Assembly (NCBI GenBank): GCA_025774865.1
Contig: JALGZO010000396.1
Location: 1 to 8,660, forward strand
Length of the DNA: 8,660 nt
Origin: a bacterium
Lineage (GTDB): Bacteria; ARS69
Direction of reading: 5' to 3'
Each line of letters starts with the position of its first letter. Position 1 is the first letter of the stretch. Of this stretch, positions 1-6,880 are shown piece after piece. Under the pieces are notes generated by a model. That model was not told the DNA's origin and searched no databases. It saw only the letters and a program-made list of their open reading frames with translations. The position numbers were made by a program, and so were the translations under genes.

Positions 1-2
1 AA

Positions 3-353
3 TGGCTCGACTGGCGGCTCGCCACCGACGACGGTTCGGAGGGTTTCGCCGGCAACGTCGTCCAGCTTCTCGAATCCTACCTCGGTGAGCTCCTCTCGAA
101 CGGCACGCGGCCTGGCGATCTCGCGATTTACGCGGCGGGGCCCGAACCGATGCTCGAAGGCACCGCGTCGGTCTGTCTCGCCAGTGACCTCGATCTGCAA
201 GTGTCGATGGAGGCGCACATGGGATGCGGCGTGGGCGCCTGCCGCGCCTGCGGAGTCGTCGCGTGGCGCGATGAGTCGCGCATCAACGGACGCGTGTGCC
301 GCGAGGGTCCGGTGTTCGACGCGCGAGAGATCCTGTGGGAGAAGGTGGGCTGA
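3..353 (+). CDS. pyrK: Dihydroorotate dehydrogenase electron-transfer subunit PyrK (3' end, partial)
   Basis: This is the C-terminal 116 residues of PyrK, the iron-sulfur flavoprotein that passes electrons from the FMN of PyrD class 1B to NAD+. The visible part begins inside the FAD/NAD-binding reductase domain, with the typical IYAAGPEPML segment near residues 41-50. It continues into the 2Fe-2S domain, where cysteines 75, 80, 83 and 99 (counted from the first visible codon) form the expected CX4CX2C...C cluster ligands in MGCGVGACRAC and RVCREGPVF. These motifs are specific to PyrK among ferredoxin-reductase relatives. The stop TGA shares one base with the pyrD start, and pairing with pyrD is the usual arrangement. 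The N-terminal half lies outside the window, so nothing can be said about its start or promoter. Confidence 0.95.
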   Translation, partial: WLDWRLATDDGSEGFAGNVVQLLESYLGELLSNGTRPGDLAIYAAGPEPMLEGTASVCLASDLDLQVSMEAHMGCGVGACRACGVVAWRDESRINGRVCREGPVFDAREILWEKVG

Positions 354-1336
354 TGGGCACTGGATCGAAGACCACCGAAAAGGCTGCGAACCCCGCCCCC
401 GTGTCGCTGGAGGTTCGGCTCGGCGGCATCGTACTGCGGAACCCCGTGCTGGCCGCAAGTGGGACGTACGGATACGGGGCCGAGTATCACGACTTCGTCG
501 ACAACGAGACGATCGGCGGATTCGTCACGAAGAGCGTGACACCCAGGCCCCGTCGCGGCAATCCGCACCCGCGCGTGGCGGAGACGCCGTCCGGCATGCT
601 GAACTCGATCGGCCTCGAGAATGCCGGCATCGACGAGTTTCTGGCGCACGACTGGCCCGACGTGCTGGAGGAGCCCTGCGTACCGATCCTCTCGATCGCG
701 GCGGGCACCGTGGACGAGTACGTGGAGATGTGCGTGAAGGTCGAGAGGGCCGGCGGTGTGCGCGCCATCGAGGTCAACCTCTCTTGTCCGAACGTGAAGG
801 AGGGCGGGCGCACCTTCGGCGCGGATCCGGCGGCCGTCGAGGCGATCATGCGGGGCTGCAAGAATGTGACGGGCGCGTTCCTCATCGCGAAGCTGACCCC
901 GAACGCCGACACGGTGGCGATTGCGCAGGGTGCGGAGGCGGGCGGAGCGGACGGCCTCTCGCTCATCAACACGCTCCTCGGCCTGGGCGTCGACGTGGAG
1001 CGGCGGAAACCGCTGCTCGCGATGGGTATGGGTGGGCTCTCGGGTCCGGCCGTGAAGCCCGTCGCGCTCGCGGCGACGTACCAGGTGTGTCGCGTGACGA
1101 CGCTGCCGGTGATCGGGATCGGCGGAATCGCCACCTGGAAGGATGCCGCGGAGTTTCTCGTCGTCGGGGCGACGGCGGTTCAGGTCGGCACCGCTCTCTT
1201 TGCGAACCCGCGCGCCATGAATGAGATCATCGAGGGGCTCACGGACTACTGCGTAAGACACGGATACGACTCGGTCACCGACATGATCGGGACCCTGGAG
1301 CGGGGAGACCTCATCGAAGAAGGAGTCGCCGGATGA
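353..1336 (+). CDS. pyrD: Dihydroorotate dehydrogenase, class 1B, catalytic subunit
   Basis: PyrD oxidises dihydroorotate to orotate, the fourth step of UMP synthesis; class 1B enzymes are soluble and work with PyrK. The 327-residue protein is full length for the family. Visible landmarks are RNPVLAASGTYGYG (residues 29-42), the TPRPRRGNPHPR segment, GMLNSIGLENAG, the NLSCPNVKEGG active-site loop with Cys145 as the probable catalytic base of class 1 enzymes, KLTPN, and the C-terminal FMN-phosphate motifs IGIGGI and VGATAVQVGTALF. The Cys and the adjoining pyrK identify class 1B rather than the membrane class 2. The frame is open upstream to 296, but ATG 353 is chosen because AAGGTG at 342-347 lies five bases before it and it overlaps the pyrK stop by one base, indicating translational coupling. 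Confidence 0.96.
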   Translation: MGTGSKTTEKAANPAPVSLEVRLGGIVLRNPVLAASGTYGYGAEYHDFVDNETIGGFVTKSVTPRPRRGNPHPRVAETPSGMLNSIGLENAGIDEFLAHDWPDVLEEPCVPILSIAAGTVDEYVEMCVKVERAGGVRAIEVNLSCPNVKEGGRTFGADPAAVEAIMRGCKNVTGAFLIAKLTPNADTVAIAQGAEAGGADGLSLINTLLGLGVDVERRKPLLAMGMGGLSGPAVKPVALAATYQVCRVTTLPVIGIGGIATWKDAAEFLVVGATAVQVGTALFANPRAMNEIIEGLTDYCVRHGYDSVTDMIGTLERGDLIEEGVAG

Positions 1337-2049
1337 CGAAGCTGACGCCGAAGGAACGGGTCGCGGTCGCCTTCGACGTGGAGACGCGAGACCAGGCCTG
1401 GCGACTGCGAGAGCGGCTGGGGACGGCGCTCGGCCTCGCGAAGCTCGGGAGCGCACTCTTCGTGCGTGAGGGGCTGCCGCTGGTGCGCGAGCTGAAGGAC
1501 GACGGCGTGCGCGTCTTCCTCGACCTCAAGTTCCACGATATCCCGAGCGTCGTCGGGAAGGCGGTGGAGAAGGCGGTCGCGGTCGGAGTGGACTGGTTGA
1601 CCGTGCACGCGTCGGGCGGACGGACGATGGTCGAGGCGGCGGTCGCCGCGACGGCGGGAAGCGAGACGAAGGTGCTCGCCGTCACCGTGCTGACGAGCCT
1701 CGATCTCGAATCCTGGAAGGCCGGCGCGTCTCCGGATGAGCCGTCGATGGAGTCGGCGGTGCGCAGGCTGGCGTCTCTGGCCACGGAAGCGGGGGCTCAC
1801 GGCCTCGTCGGATCGGCGCACGAGACGGCGGTGCTACGGGACGTCGGCGGACCCGATCGCGTCATCGTGACGCCGGGCATCCGCGTTCCCGGCACGGCAG
1901 TGCCCGACCAGTCGCGGACGGTGACGGTCGAGGAGGCGGTCGCGAGCGGGGCCGACATCCTCGTCGTCGGGCGGGGGGTCCGCGCGGCCGCGGATCCGCT
2001 GGCCGCGCTCCGCTCGATTCACGCCGCTCTCGAGGAGGTGCCGGCATGA
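1333..2049 (+). CDS. pyrF: Orotidine 5'-phosphate decarboxylase
   Basis: PyrF decarboxylates OMP to UMP, the last step of the pathway. The 238-residue protein is a normal-length TIM-barrel OMP decarboxylase. Catalytic residues are in place: Asp15 in VAFDV, Lys37 in LAKLG, and the DLKFHDIP motif with Asp64, Lys66 and Asp69. The C-terminal phosphate-binding parts TPGIRVPG and VVGRGV (Arg214) are also present. The ATG overlaps the pyrD stop as ATGA, and AAGGAG at 1320-1325 lies seven bases upstream, so the start is secure. It is one of the core genes of the compact pyrK-pyrD-pyrF-pyrE unit. Confidence 0.96.
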   Translation: MTKLTPKERVAVAFDVETRDQAWRLRERLGTALGLAKLGSALFVREGLPLVRELKDDGVRVFLDLKFHDIPSVVGKAVEKAVAVGVDWLTVHASGGRTMVEAAVAATAGSETKVLAVTVLTSLDLESWKAGASPDEPSMESAVRRLASLATEAGAHGLVGSAHETAVLRDVGGPDRVIVTPGIRVPGTAVPDQSRTVTVEEAVASGADILVVGRGVRAAADPLAALRSIHAALEEVPA

Positions 2050-2630
2050 ACGAGGAGACTCTGCGCGCGCACTTCGAGGAGACCGGAGCGCTTCTCTCCG
2101 GTCACTTCCAGCTTTCGTCGGGGCTTCACTCGCCTGTGTATTTCCAGTCCGCACTCGTCTTGCAGTATGCGGACCGCGCGGAGAGGATCGGGCGCTCGCT
2201 CGCGGATCGGTTGCGCGATCTCGAGCCGGATCTGGTCGTCGGGCCGGCCCTCGGAGGGATCGTCATCGGCCATGAGGTGGCCCGCGCCCTCGACGTGCGC
2301 GGGGTCTTCACCGAGCGCAAGGACGGCGAAATGGCGTTGCGGCGCGGCTTCTCGATCCGCCGGGCCGAGCGCGTCGTGGTAATCGAGGACGTCGTCACGA
2401 CGGGCAAGTCCACCGGCGAGGCCATTCAAGTGATCCGAGCCGCCGGCGGCGATGTCGTGGGCGTCGGCGCGATCGTCGATCGAAGCGGCGGCACCGCGCC
2501 GCTCGACGTTCCGTTCCGCTCCTTGCTCAGCCTCCCGGTGGAGGCCTTCGTGCCGGCGGAGTGTCCCGACTGCCGCGCGGGAGCGCCGATCGCGAAGCCG
2601 GGCAGCCGTCCCGGAGCCGCGCGCGTCTGA
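2046..2630 (+). CDS. pyrE: Orotate phosphoribosyltransferase
   Basis: PyrE joins orotate and PRPP to give OMP. The 194-residue protein has the substrate-binding GHFQLSSGLHSPVYFQ segment (residues 19-34), the flexible catalytic loop around ERKDGEMALRRGF (90-102), and the PRPP-binding signature VVVIEDVVTTGKS (110-122). Its C-terminus contains CPDC (Cys173, Cys176) followed by KPGSR. That tail is typical of the longer Thermus/archaeal-like form of PyrE and not of the E. coli form. The start overlaps the pyrF stop as ATGA and is preceded by an excellent Shine-Dalgarno, AGGAGGTG at 2033-2040, five bases away. The gene order K-D-F-E matches the pathway, with PyrE acting before PyrF. Confidence 0.95.
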   Translation: MNEETLRAHFEETGALLSGHFQLSSGLHSPVYFQSALVLQYADRAERIGRSLADRLRDLEPDLVVGPALGGIVIGHEVARALDVRGVFTERKDGEMALRRGFSIRRAERVVVIEDVVTTGKSTGEAIQVIRAAGGDVVGVGAIVDRSGGTAPLDVPFRSLLSLPVEAFVPAECPDCRAGAPIAKPGSRPGAARV

Positions 2631-2632
2631 TC

Positions 2633-4318
2633 GTGGTTTCGAGAGCGAGCATCGTCGGGCTCACGACCCTCATCCTCGGTTGCTCGGGCGTCGACCGGGA
2701 CCAGCGCGACCCGACCGCGCTGGTCCTCATCGTGATCGACACGTTGCGGGCGGACCGTCTCGGGCACACCGGTTACGCTCCGGCCTCGACGCCTACGCTG
2801 GACTCGCTGGCGGCTCGCGGCGCGCGCTTCTCCCACGCGACCACGCCCGTGCCCACGACCCTGCCCGCCGTCACGAGTCTCCTGACCGGTCTCTACCCGA
2901 CCCGGCACGGTGTTCGGGACAACGGCCGGTTCCGGCTCGAGGCCTCCTTCGAAACTCTGGCCGAGCGTTTCCGCGCCGCCGGCTGGCGCACGGGAGCGGT
3001 GTTGGCTTCCGCGGTCCTCGAGAAGGAGCGCGGGCTCGCGCAGGGGTTCGAGAGCTGGGACGCGGACTTCGAGGGGGAGTATCCCGTCTACCGCGCCGCG
3101 CTTCGTCCCTTCGCCGAGGAGCTCGCCACGGATCGGCGACGGGCGGACGTGGTGACCGACCGCGCGCTCGAGCGGCTCCGACAACTCGGCGATTCCCGTT
3201 TCTTCCTCTTCGTTCACTACTTCGACGTCCACATGCACTACGATCCGCCCCCTCGTTTCGACGAACTCCATCCCGAGCGACCCTACGATGGCGAGGTGTC
3301 GTTCGTTGACGAGGAGATCGGGCGCTTACTGTCCTCCGTTCCCGAGAGTGCGCTCGTCGTCGTCGTCTCCGACCACGGAGAGGCACAGGGCGAGCACGGC
3401 GAGCCGCAGCACGGATTCCTCCTCTACGACGCCACGCTTCGGATTCCCATGATCGTGAGCGGTCCCGGCGTGCCCGAAGGCGCCGTGCGCGATGAAGCCG
3501 TCAGTCTCGTCGACCTGGAGCCGACGCTGGCCCGCATCTTCGAGTTGCCCTCGGACGGGACCGAGCGCGACGGGCGGGTTCTCGCTTGGACGGGGCCCGA
3601 GCCCGAAGTGGTTCCGCTGTACGCGGAGACGTTCCACCCGCTCGTCTCTTACGGTTGGAGCGAGCTGCGATCGATTCGCTCGGGCGATCGGAAACTCATT
3701 GAGGGAGCGGGGGTGAGCGAGCTTTACGACCTCGACGATGACCCGGGTGAGCTCCGCAACCTGGGGGCGGCGGCGGTGCCGCCCGCGCTCCGGGAATCTC
3801 TCGCAGTCATGGTGCGCGGCGACGACCCCGAAGAGGTTTACGCGGCCGCACACTCTGCGCCGGATGCGCAATCGAGAGCAGAGCTCGCGAGCTTGGGGTA
3901 CCTGAGCGCGCCGAGCGCCCGAACGAACGGGCCGCGTCCGCATCCGCGACGACAGCTCCCGCGTTGGGTCGCCCGGCAGCAGGCGAAGATGTACATCGGA
4001 GAGGCCGCGGTCCGCGCGACAGAAGGAGACTTCGCGGTGGCGCTGAAGCAGCTCGACCGGGCACTGACGCTCGATCCCCGCGCGGCCGACGCTCACCATG
4101 GCCGCGGGCGAGTCTACGAACACGTCGGCGAACTGGCCCGCGCGGAGCGTGACTATCGGGCGGCGATCAAGACGCAACCGGACCACCTCTCGTCGCACCG
4201 GTCGCTCGCGAGGCTCCTCACTCGCGAGGGCCGCGACGCGGAGGCCATCGCCCAATGGGAGAAGGTCCTGAAGCTCGCGCCCGAAGACGTCGAGGCGCTG
4301 GAGTTTCTGGCGGAGTAG
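2633..4318 (+). CDS. Sulfatase-like (alkaline phosphatase superfamily) lipoprotein with C-terminal TPRs
   Basis: This is a 561-residue predicted lipoprotein. From GTG 2633 it has a short hydrophobic signal ending in ILGC, so Cys17 would be lipidated; in-frame starts further upstream would bury this signal inside pyrE. A sulfatase-type domain follows: the metal-binding IVIDTLRADRLG (Asp36), the nucleophile region PTTLPAVTSLLTG, the VHYFDVHMHYDPP core (His195, Asp198), SDHGE (Asp247, His248) and QHGFLLYD (His260). The sulfatase CxPxR motif reads TLPAV: Thr76 replaces the Cys and Val80 the Arg, so no formylglycine can form. A Thr-nucleophile phosphatase or phosphotransferase-like activity is possible. 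Residues 453-561 form about three TPRs reaching the C-terminus. The gene lies two bases after pyrE with only a distant GGAG (2613-2616), so translation is probably coupled. The substrate is unknown, and a role in pyrimidine metabolism is not implied. Confidence 0.85.
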   Translation: MVSRASIVGLTTLILGCSGVDRDQRDPTALVLIVIDTLRADRLGHTGYAPASTPTLDSLAARGARFSHATTPVPTTLPAVTSLLTGLYPTRHGVRDNGRFRLEASFETLAERFRAAGWRTGAVLASAVLEKERGLAQGFESWDADFEGEYPVYRAALRPFAEELATDRRRADVVTDRALERLRQLGDSRFFLFVHYFDVHMHYDPPPRFDELHPERPYDGEVSFVDEEIGRLLSSVPESALVVVVSDHGEAQGEHGEPQHGFLLYDATLRIPMIVSGPGVPEGAVRDEAVSLVDLEPTLARIFELPSDGTERDGRVLAWTGPEPEVVPLYAETFHPLVSYGWSELRSIRSGDRKLIEGAGVSELYDLDDDPGELRNLGAAAVPPALRESLAVMVRGDDPEEVYAAAHSAPDAQSRAELASLGYLSAPSARTNGPRPHPRRQLPRWVARQQAKMYIGEAAVRATEGDFAVALKQLDRALTLDPRAADAHHGRGRVYEHVGELARAERDYRAAIKTQPDHLSSHRSLARLLTREGRDAEAIAQWEKVLKLAPEDVEALEFLAE

Positions 4319-4325
4319 GCGCGGC

Positions 4326-4715
4326 TCAGAGTGCGAGCTTCCGCGCGATCCCGAGACGCCCGCCGAGCCACGCGCCGAGTGGTCCGAGCGCGAGAAGCGT
4401 GATCGGATACCACATCGGCAGCGACGAGTACTGCCTCATCGACACCAAAGCCATGACGAGCATGAACCCCATGAGGCCCAGCACGTGTTTCGCTTCGGCG
4501 TGTCGGGCGATGGAGGCGGTGACGAATCCCCCCACGATCGCGGCGACGAAACCGAACGTCAGGATCAACAGGATCACCGGAGGCGGCGGCATCGCGCCGG
4601 GGACCTCGGCCGACCAGAAGGAGCCGATCGTCGCGAACAGGATCAGCACGAGGAAAGACATCGCGAGGTATCCCGTGAGCACCGCGAGCACGCTTCGTAC
4701 CATGGCTGAGAGCAT
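4326..4715 (-). CDS. Small four-helix membrane protein, function unknown
   Basis: This is a 129-residue hydrophobic protein that I do not recognise as a named family. Four membrane segments are visible at about residues 9-31, 47-69, 77-93 and 101-119, joined by short loops. One is a proline run (PPPP, 43-46) and another is basic and His-containing (RHAEAKH, 71-77). The frame stays open to a TTG at 4772, but that extension is hydrophilic and has no ribosome site. ATG 4715 is preferred, with a weak GAAG upstream, and ATG 4703 (125 residues) is nearly as plausible. The gene converges on the sulfatase-like gene with only seven bases between the two stops. It is divergent from the S2P-like gene, so it is probably a single-gene transcript. 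Confidence 0.75.
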   Translation of the reverse strand: MLSAMVRSVLAVLTGYLAMSFLVLILFATIGSFWSAEVPGAMPPPPVILLILTFGFVAAIVGGFVTASIARHAEAKHVLGLMGFMLVMALVSMRQYSSLPMWYPITLLALGPLGAWLGGRLGIARKLAL

Positions 4716-4863
4716 ATCAGCTTCGATCGGCGTACGCCCGTGTCGCGATCGCTGGATGAGCGTCTCGTCCAAAGTAGATTGGAATACCCCCCGGGAGCCG
4801 ATTCAGGGAAGAGGGCCAGGGCCCGATGAGGGAACGAGACCCCCTTCGCCACCCGGAGACCGT
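4716..4863. promoter_or_regulatory. Divergent intergenic control region
   Basis: These 148 bases separate the small membrane gene (-) from the S2P-like gene (+), so both promoters should lie here. Two perfect palindromes are visible: GGCGTACGCC at 4729-4738, just upstream of the minus-strand start, and GCGATCGC at 4745-4752. They could be operator half-sites, but short GC palindromes are common in DNA this GC-rich. A -10-like TAGATT at 4775-4780 on the plus strand lacks a convincing -35. A GGAG at 4855-4858 serves as the Shine-Dalgarno of the plus-strand gene. Confidence 0.4.
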
Positions 4864-5841
4864 ATGTTCCGCTTCCGACTGCTTCCGCGCCTCGCACAGC
4901 GCCTGCTCTCGGAGCGGTCGATCGCGGCGGGGAGCCTCGGCGGAGTTCCGGTACTCTTCCATCCGAGCGGAATCTACCTGGCTCTCGTGCTTTTCGTAGC
5001 GCTTGCCGTCCACGCTTCGCCGGCCCTGCTGCGCTTCGCATCACCCGTTGCCCGAGTCGCAGCGGCCGGAGTCGTCACCGTTCTCTTGTTTTCGTCGATA
5101 CTGGCCCGCGAATGGGTGCGCGCGCTCGCCGCCGAGCGCGAGGGCATTCCGAATCGCGGCGTCGTCTTCATCCTGCTCGGCGGCTTCGCGATCCTGGAGC
5201 GCGAACCGAACCGACCGGGCGCCGAGTATCGCATCGCGATCGCCGGTCCACTCGCGAGCGTGGTGATCGCCCTCGGTTTCACGGCGGTCACCGTGGTCTG
5301 CGCGAATGTCCCCGGCGGTTCTCAGTTCGTTCCGCTCGCCGGAGTCCTCGCGCTCGCGAACACCGTGCTGGCGTCGCTCAGTGCGTTCCCGGCATTGCCG
5401 CTCGATGGCGGCCGCGTCCTCCGCTCCATGCTCTGGCGATGGAACGGCAGCCGCGACCGTTCATCGTGGCTCGCCGCCCGGGCCAGTCGCTGGTTCGCGC
5501 TCACGTCGATCGCGGCGGGCGCGGCTCTCCTCGGACAGGGACACGCGATCGGGATCGTGGCGGTGCTCACGGGATGGTTCGTGGGGGAATCCGCGAACGC
5601 CGCGGAAGAGGAAGCGAGGCTCTCCCTCGCGGCTCAGGCCTCGGGCGGCGAGCTCCCTGTGGTCTCACGGTCGATGGGGAGGCCGGGGGAGCCGGAAGCG
5701 GCCGCCGGTAGGCTCCAGCTCACGAACGCGAGGACCAGGAACACGACGATTCCGGGAAGGCTTCCCTCGACGCCGAAGGCTCCGCCGGTCCAGAGCTCCG
5801 AACCCGTCGACGAGACCTCGAAGAGAGCCACGTCCAGCTGA
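4864..5841 (+). CDS. Site-2-protease (M50)-like membrane protein lacking zinc ligands; probable pseudoprotease
   Basis: This 325-residue multi-pass membrane protein follows the S2P/SpoIVFB-like M50 layout. It has an N-terminal GxPVLFHPSG strand-and-helix, a helix carrying the protease motif, ILLGGFAILEREPNRPGAEYRIAIAGPLAS, and a second catalytic region ending in ALPLDGGRVLRSMLW. The active site is degenerate. Where M50 enzymes have HExxH it reads REWVR (Arg82, Glu83, Arg86), and where they have NxxPxxPLDGG the Asn is Ser173; Asp181 remains. Both zinc-binding His are gone, so it should not be an active metalloprotease. The start is ATG 4864, with GGAG at 4855-4858 five bases upstream. The M50-like part ends near residue 256, and the last 69 residues (5634-5841) are low-complexity and lie antisense to the CPBP gene, as if a stop codon had been lost. 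A scaffold or substrate-binding role is inference. Confidence 0.82.
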   Translation: MFRFRLLPRLAQRLLSERSIAAGSLGGVPVLFHPSGIYLALVLFVALAVHASPALLRFASPVARVAAAGVVTVLLFSSILAREWVRALAAEREGIPNRGVVFILLGGFAILEREPNRPGAEYRIAIAGPLASVVIALGFTAVTVVCANVPGGSQFVPLAGVLALANTVLASLSAFPALPLDGGRVLRSMLWRWNGSRDRSSWLAARASRWFALTSIAAGAALLGQGHAIGIVAVLTGWFVGESANAAEEEARLSLAAQASGGELPVVSRSMGRPGEPEAAAGRLQLTNARTRNTTIPGRLPSTPKAPPVQSSEPVDETSKRATSS

Positions 5842-6572
5842 AAGCCGCTCACGGCGACCGACCAGACCATCGCGGTGAAGACGTTCCAGCCAGCGTGAAC
5901 TCCGCACACCATCCCGAGATCGCCGCGGGCGCGCGCCAGCCCGGCGAGTGCGAGCCCCGCGAGGAACACTCCCAGCAGCCCGCTCGACCCGATGTCGGGG
6001 TTGCCCCCGTGGATCACCGCGAAGGAGCCGGCGAGGAAGATCGCGGCGATCGGGAAGGTCAGGGCGGCGGAGATGTCCCGCTGCGCCGGGCCGCGAAACC
6101 CGAACTCCTCCCTCGCGGCTTCGAAGAAGAGAGTGACGAGCACCGCCAGCACCCGGGTCGGTTGTTCGCGCCAGGCGAACGAAACGGAGTCGATCCGGAG
6201 GGCGCCGACCAGGAAGAGCGGGGCCAGCACGATCGTCGCGGCGATGGCGCCGATGGCGAACCCCCGACCCCACTCCCGGAACCACGGACGGTCGAGCCAG
6301 AGCAGACGCTTCGGTCGCGCGGCGCCGTACCCGGTGCGGGAGTACAGGAGAACGGCGCCGGCCGAAACTGCGAGCGTCGATCCGGAGAGTACCGCCGGCC
6401 AGAAGGCTCCCTCCGGATTTCCCGAGAGGAGCCCGGGAAGCCCACCCCCGGGAAGCGCCTCCCCCAGGAGGTCCCGGGCGACGACCGGGATGAAGTAGAC
6501 GAGGAAGACGAATCCGAGGCCGCGCGCGACGAGGGTCAGGCGGCGGACAATGTCGGCGAGGTCGAATCTCAT
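5634..6572 (-). CDS. CPBP-family intramembrane metalloprotease (Rce1/Abi-type)
   Basis: This 312-residue multi-pass membrane protein has all three CPBP (CAAX protease and bacteriocin-processing) motifs intact: EEFGFR (Glu155, Glu156, Arg160), FAVIHGG (His188) and HAGWN (His226, Asn230). These form the glutamate/histidine active site in the Rce1 fold. About eight hydrophobic segments are visible, the last near residues 272-290, followed by a short polar tail. ATG 6572 is the first start, with only a weak GGA upstream that lies inside an inverted repeat. In bacteria the family includes prenyl-protein-type proteases, bacteriocin self-immunity proteins and proteins of unknown role, and the substrate here cannot be told. 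Its last 69 codons, which include the final membrane segment, overlap the end of the S2P-like gene on the other strand. Confidence 0.9.
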   Translation of the reverse strand: MRFDLADIVRRLTLVARGLGFVFLVYFIPVVARDLLGEALPGGGLPGLLSGNPEGAFWPAVLSGSTLAVSAGAVLLYSRTGYGAARPKRLLWLDRPWFREWGRGFAIGAIAATIVLAPLFLVGALRIDSVSFAWREQPTRVLAVLVTLFFEAAREEFGFRGPAQRDISAALTFPIAAIFLAGSFAVIHGGNPDIGSSGLLGVFLAGLALAGLARARGDLGMVCGVHAGWNVFTAMVWSVAVSGFQLDVALFEVSSTGSELWTGGAFGVEGSLPGIVVFLVLAFVSWSLPAAASGSPGLPIDRETTGSSPPEA

Positions 6573-6576
6573 TCGA

Positions 6577-6593
6577 TGATCAATCCGTGATCA
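6577..6593 (-). promoter_or_regulatory. TGATCA inverted repeat upstream of the CPBP start
   Basis: Two copies of the palindrome TGATCA (6577-6582 and 6588-6593) are spaced 11 bases apart, one helical turn. They lie just before the ATG at 6572 of the CPBP gene. On the minus strand they can fold into a 6-bp stem with loop CGGAT, which contains the only Shine-Dalgarno-like bases for that gene. It could be a protein operator or a hairpin affecting translation; both are inferred. Confidence 0.35.
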
Positions 6594-6730
6594 GGAACTT
6601 CCCGGGTTGCGCGCGCATGGCGCAGCCGTCCGCACGGTCCCGCTTCGCGTCCGGCGAACGGCGCTGAGGATCGCCGAGAACTGTACCCGGATCTCCGGTA
6701 ATCTCCCAGCTCGACGGCGAGGCACGCGTC

Positions 6731-6746
6731 TGGCCCGCATCATGCA
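6731..6746 (+). promoter_or_regulatory. Possible sigma-54 (-24/-12) promoter
   Basis: TGGCCCGCATCATGCA matches the sigma-54 consensus TGGCACG-N4-TTGCW at all but two fixed positions, with the invariant GG and GC at the correct spacing. Transcription would start near 6757 on the plus strand, heading into the structured region and the HARE-HTH gene about 380 bases away. An enhancer-binding site was not identified, and a chance match in GC-rich DNA is possible. Confidence 0.35.
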
Positions 6747-6794
6747 ATAGGGAGTCGGCGTGTCCAGTGCCTCCGGAGACGGGGCGGAGGGCGC

Positions 6795-6817
6795 GGGAGT
6801 GGCTCTCCCTATTATTT
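6795..6817 (+). terminator. Weak hairpin followed by a T-rich tract
   Basis: A 5-bp stem, GGGAG pairing with CTCCC around loop TGGCT (6795-6809), is followed by TATTATTT, the most AT-rich run in this region. It has the shape of a weak intrinsic terminator or attenuator for plus-strand transcripts. No plus-strand gene ends immediately before it, so attenuation of a leader would be the likelier use. Confidence 0.25.
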
Positions 6818-6880
6818 GGGTTGCGGGTGTATTGGGGGCGCTCGTGGCCACCACTCCGAATCGTGCGCTTCCGCACCCGT

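Noticed and set aside
128-1456. Long minus-strand frame opposite pyrK-pyrD
   Set aside because: Arg/His/Pro-rich product with no family features, antisense to a secure pyrD; a high-GC shadow frame.
2561-2632. Upstream extension of the sulfatase-like gene inside pyrE
   Set aside because: It would put 24 hydrophilic residues before the lipoprotein signal; GTG 2633 gives a normal signal and lipobox.
3326-4255. 309-codon minus-strand frame opposite the sulfatase-like gene
   Set aside because: Antisense shadow of a well-supported coding region, with no recognisable domain or ribosome site.
4812-4823. GGGCC-AG-GGCCC palindrome near the S2P-like gene
   Set aside because: A two-base loop cannot form a normal hairpin, and short GC palindromes are expected by chance in this composition.
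4255-4863. In-frame upstream extension of the S2P-like gene
   Set aside because: It runs antisense through the small membrane protein gene, and ATG 4864 has a clear Shine-Dalgarno and begins where M50-like sequence begins.
5895-6590. 231-codon plus-strand frame opposite the CPBP gene
   Set aside because: Glu/Arg/Pro-rich composition typical of the reverse complement of a membrane protein; the CPBP motifs establish the minus strand as coding.
6817-6838. G-run cluster that might form a G-quadruplex
   Set aside because: Only three closely spaced G runs are present; the fourth is too far away to support a confident call.
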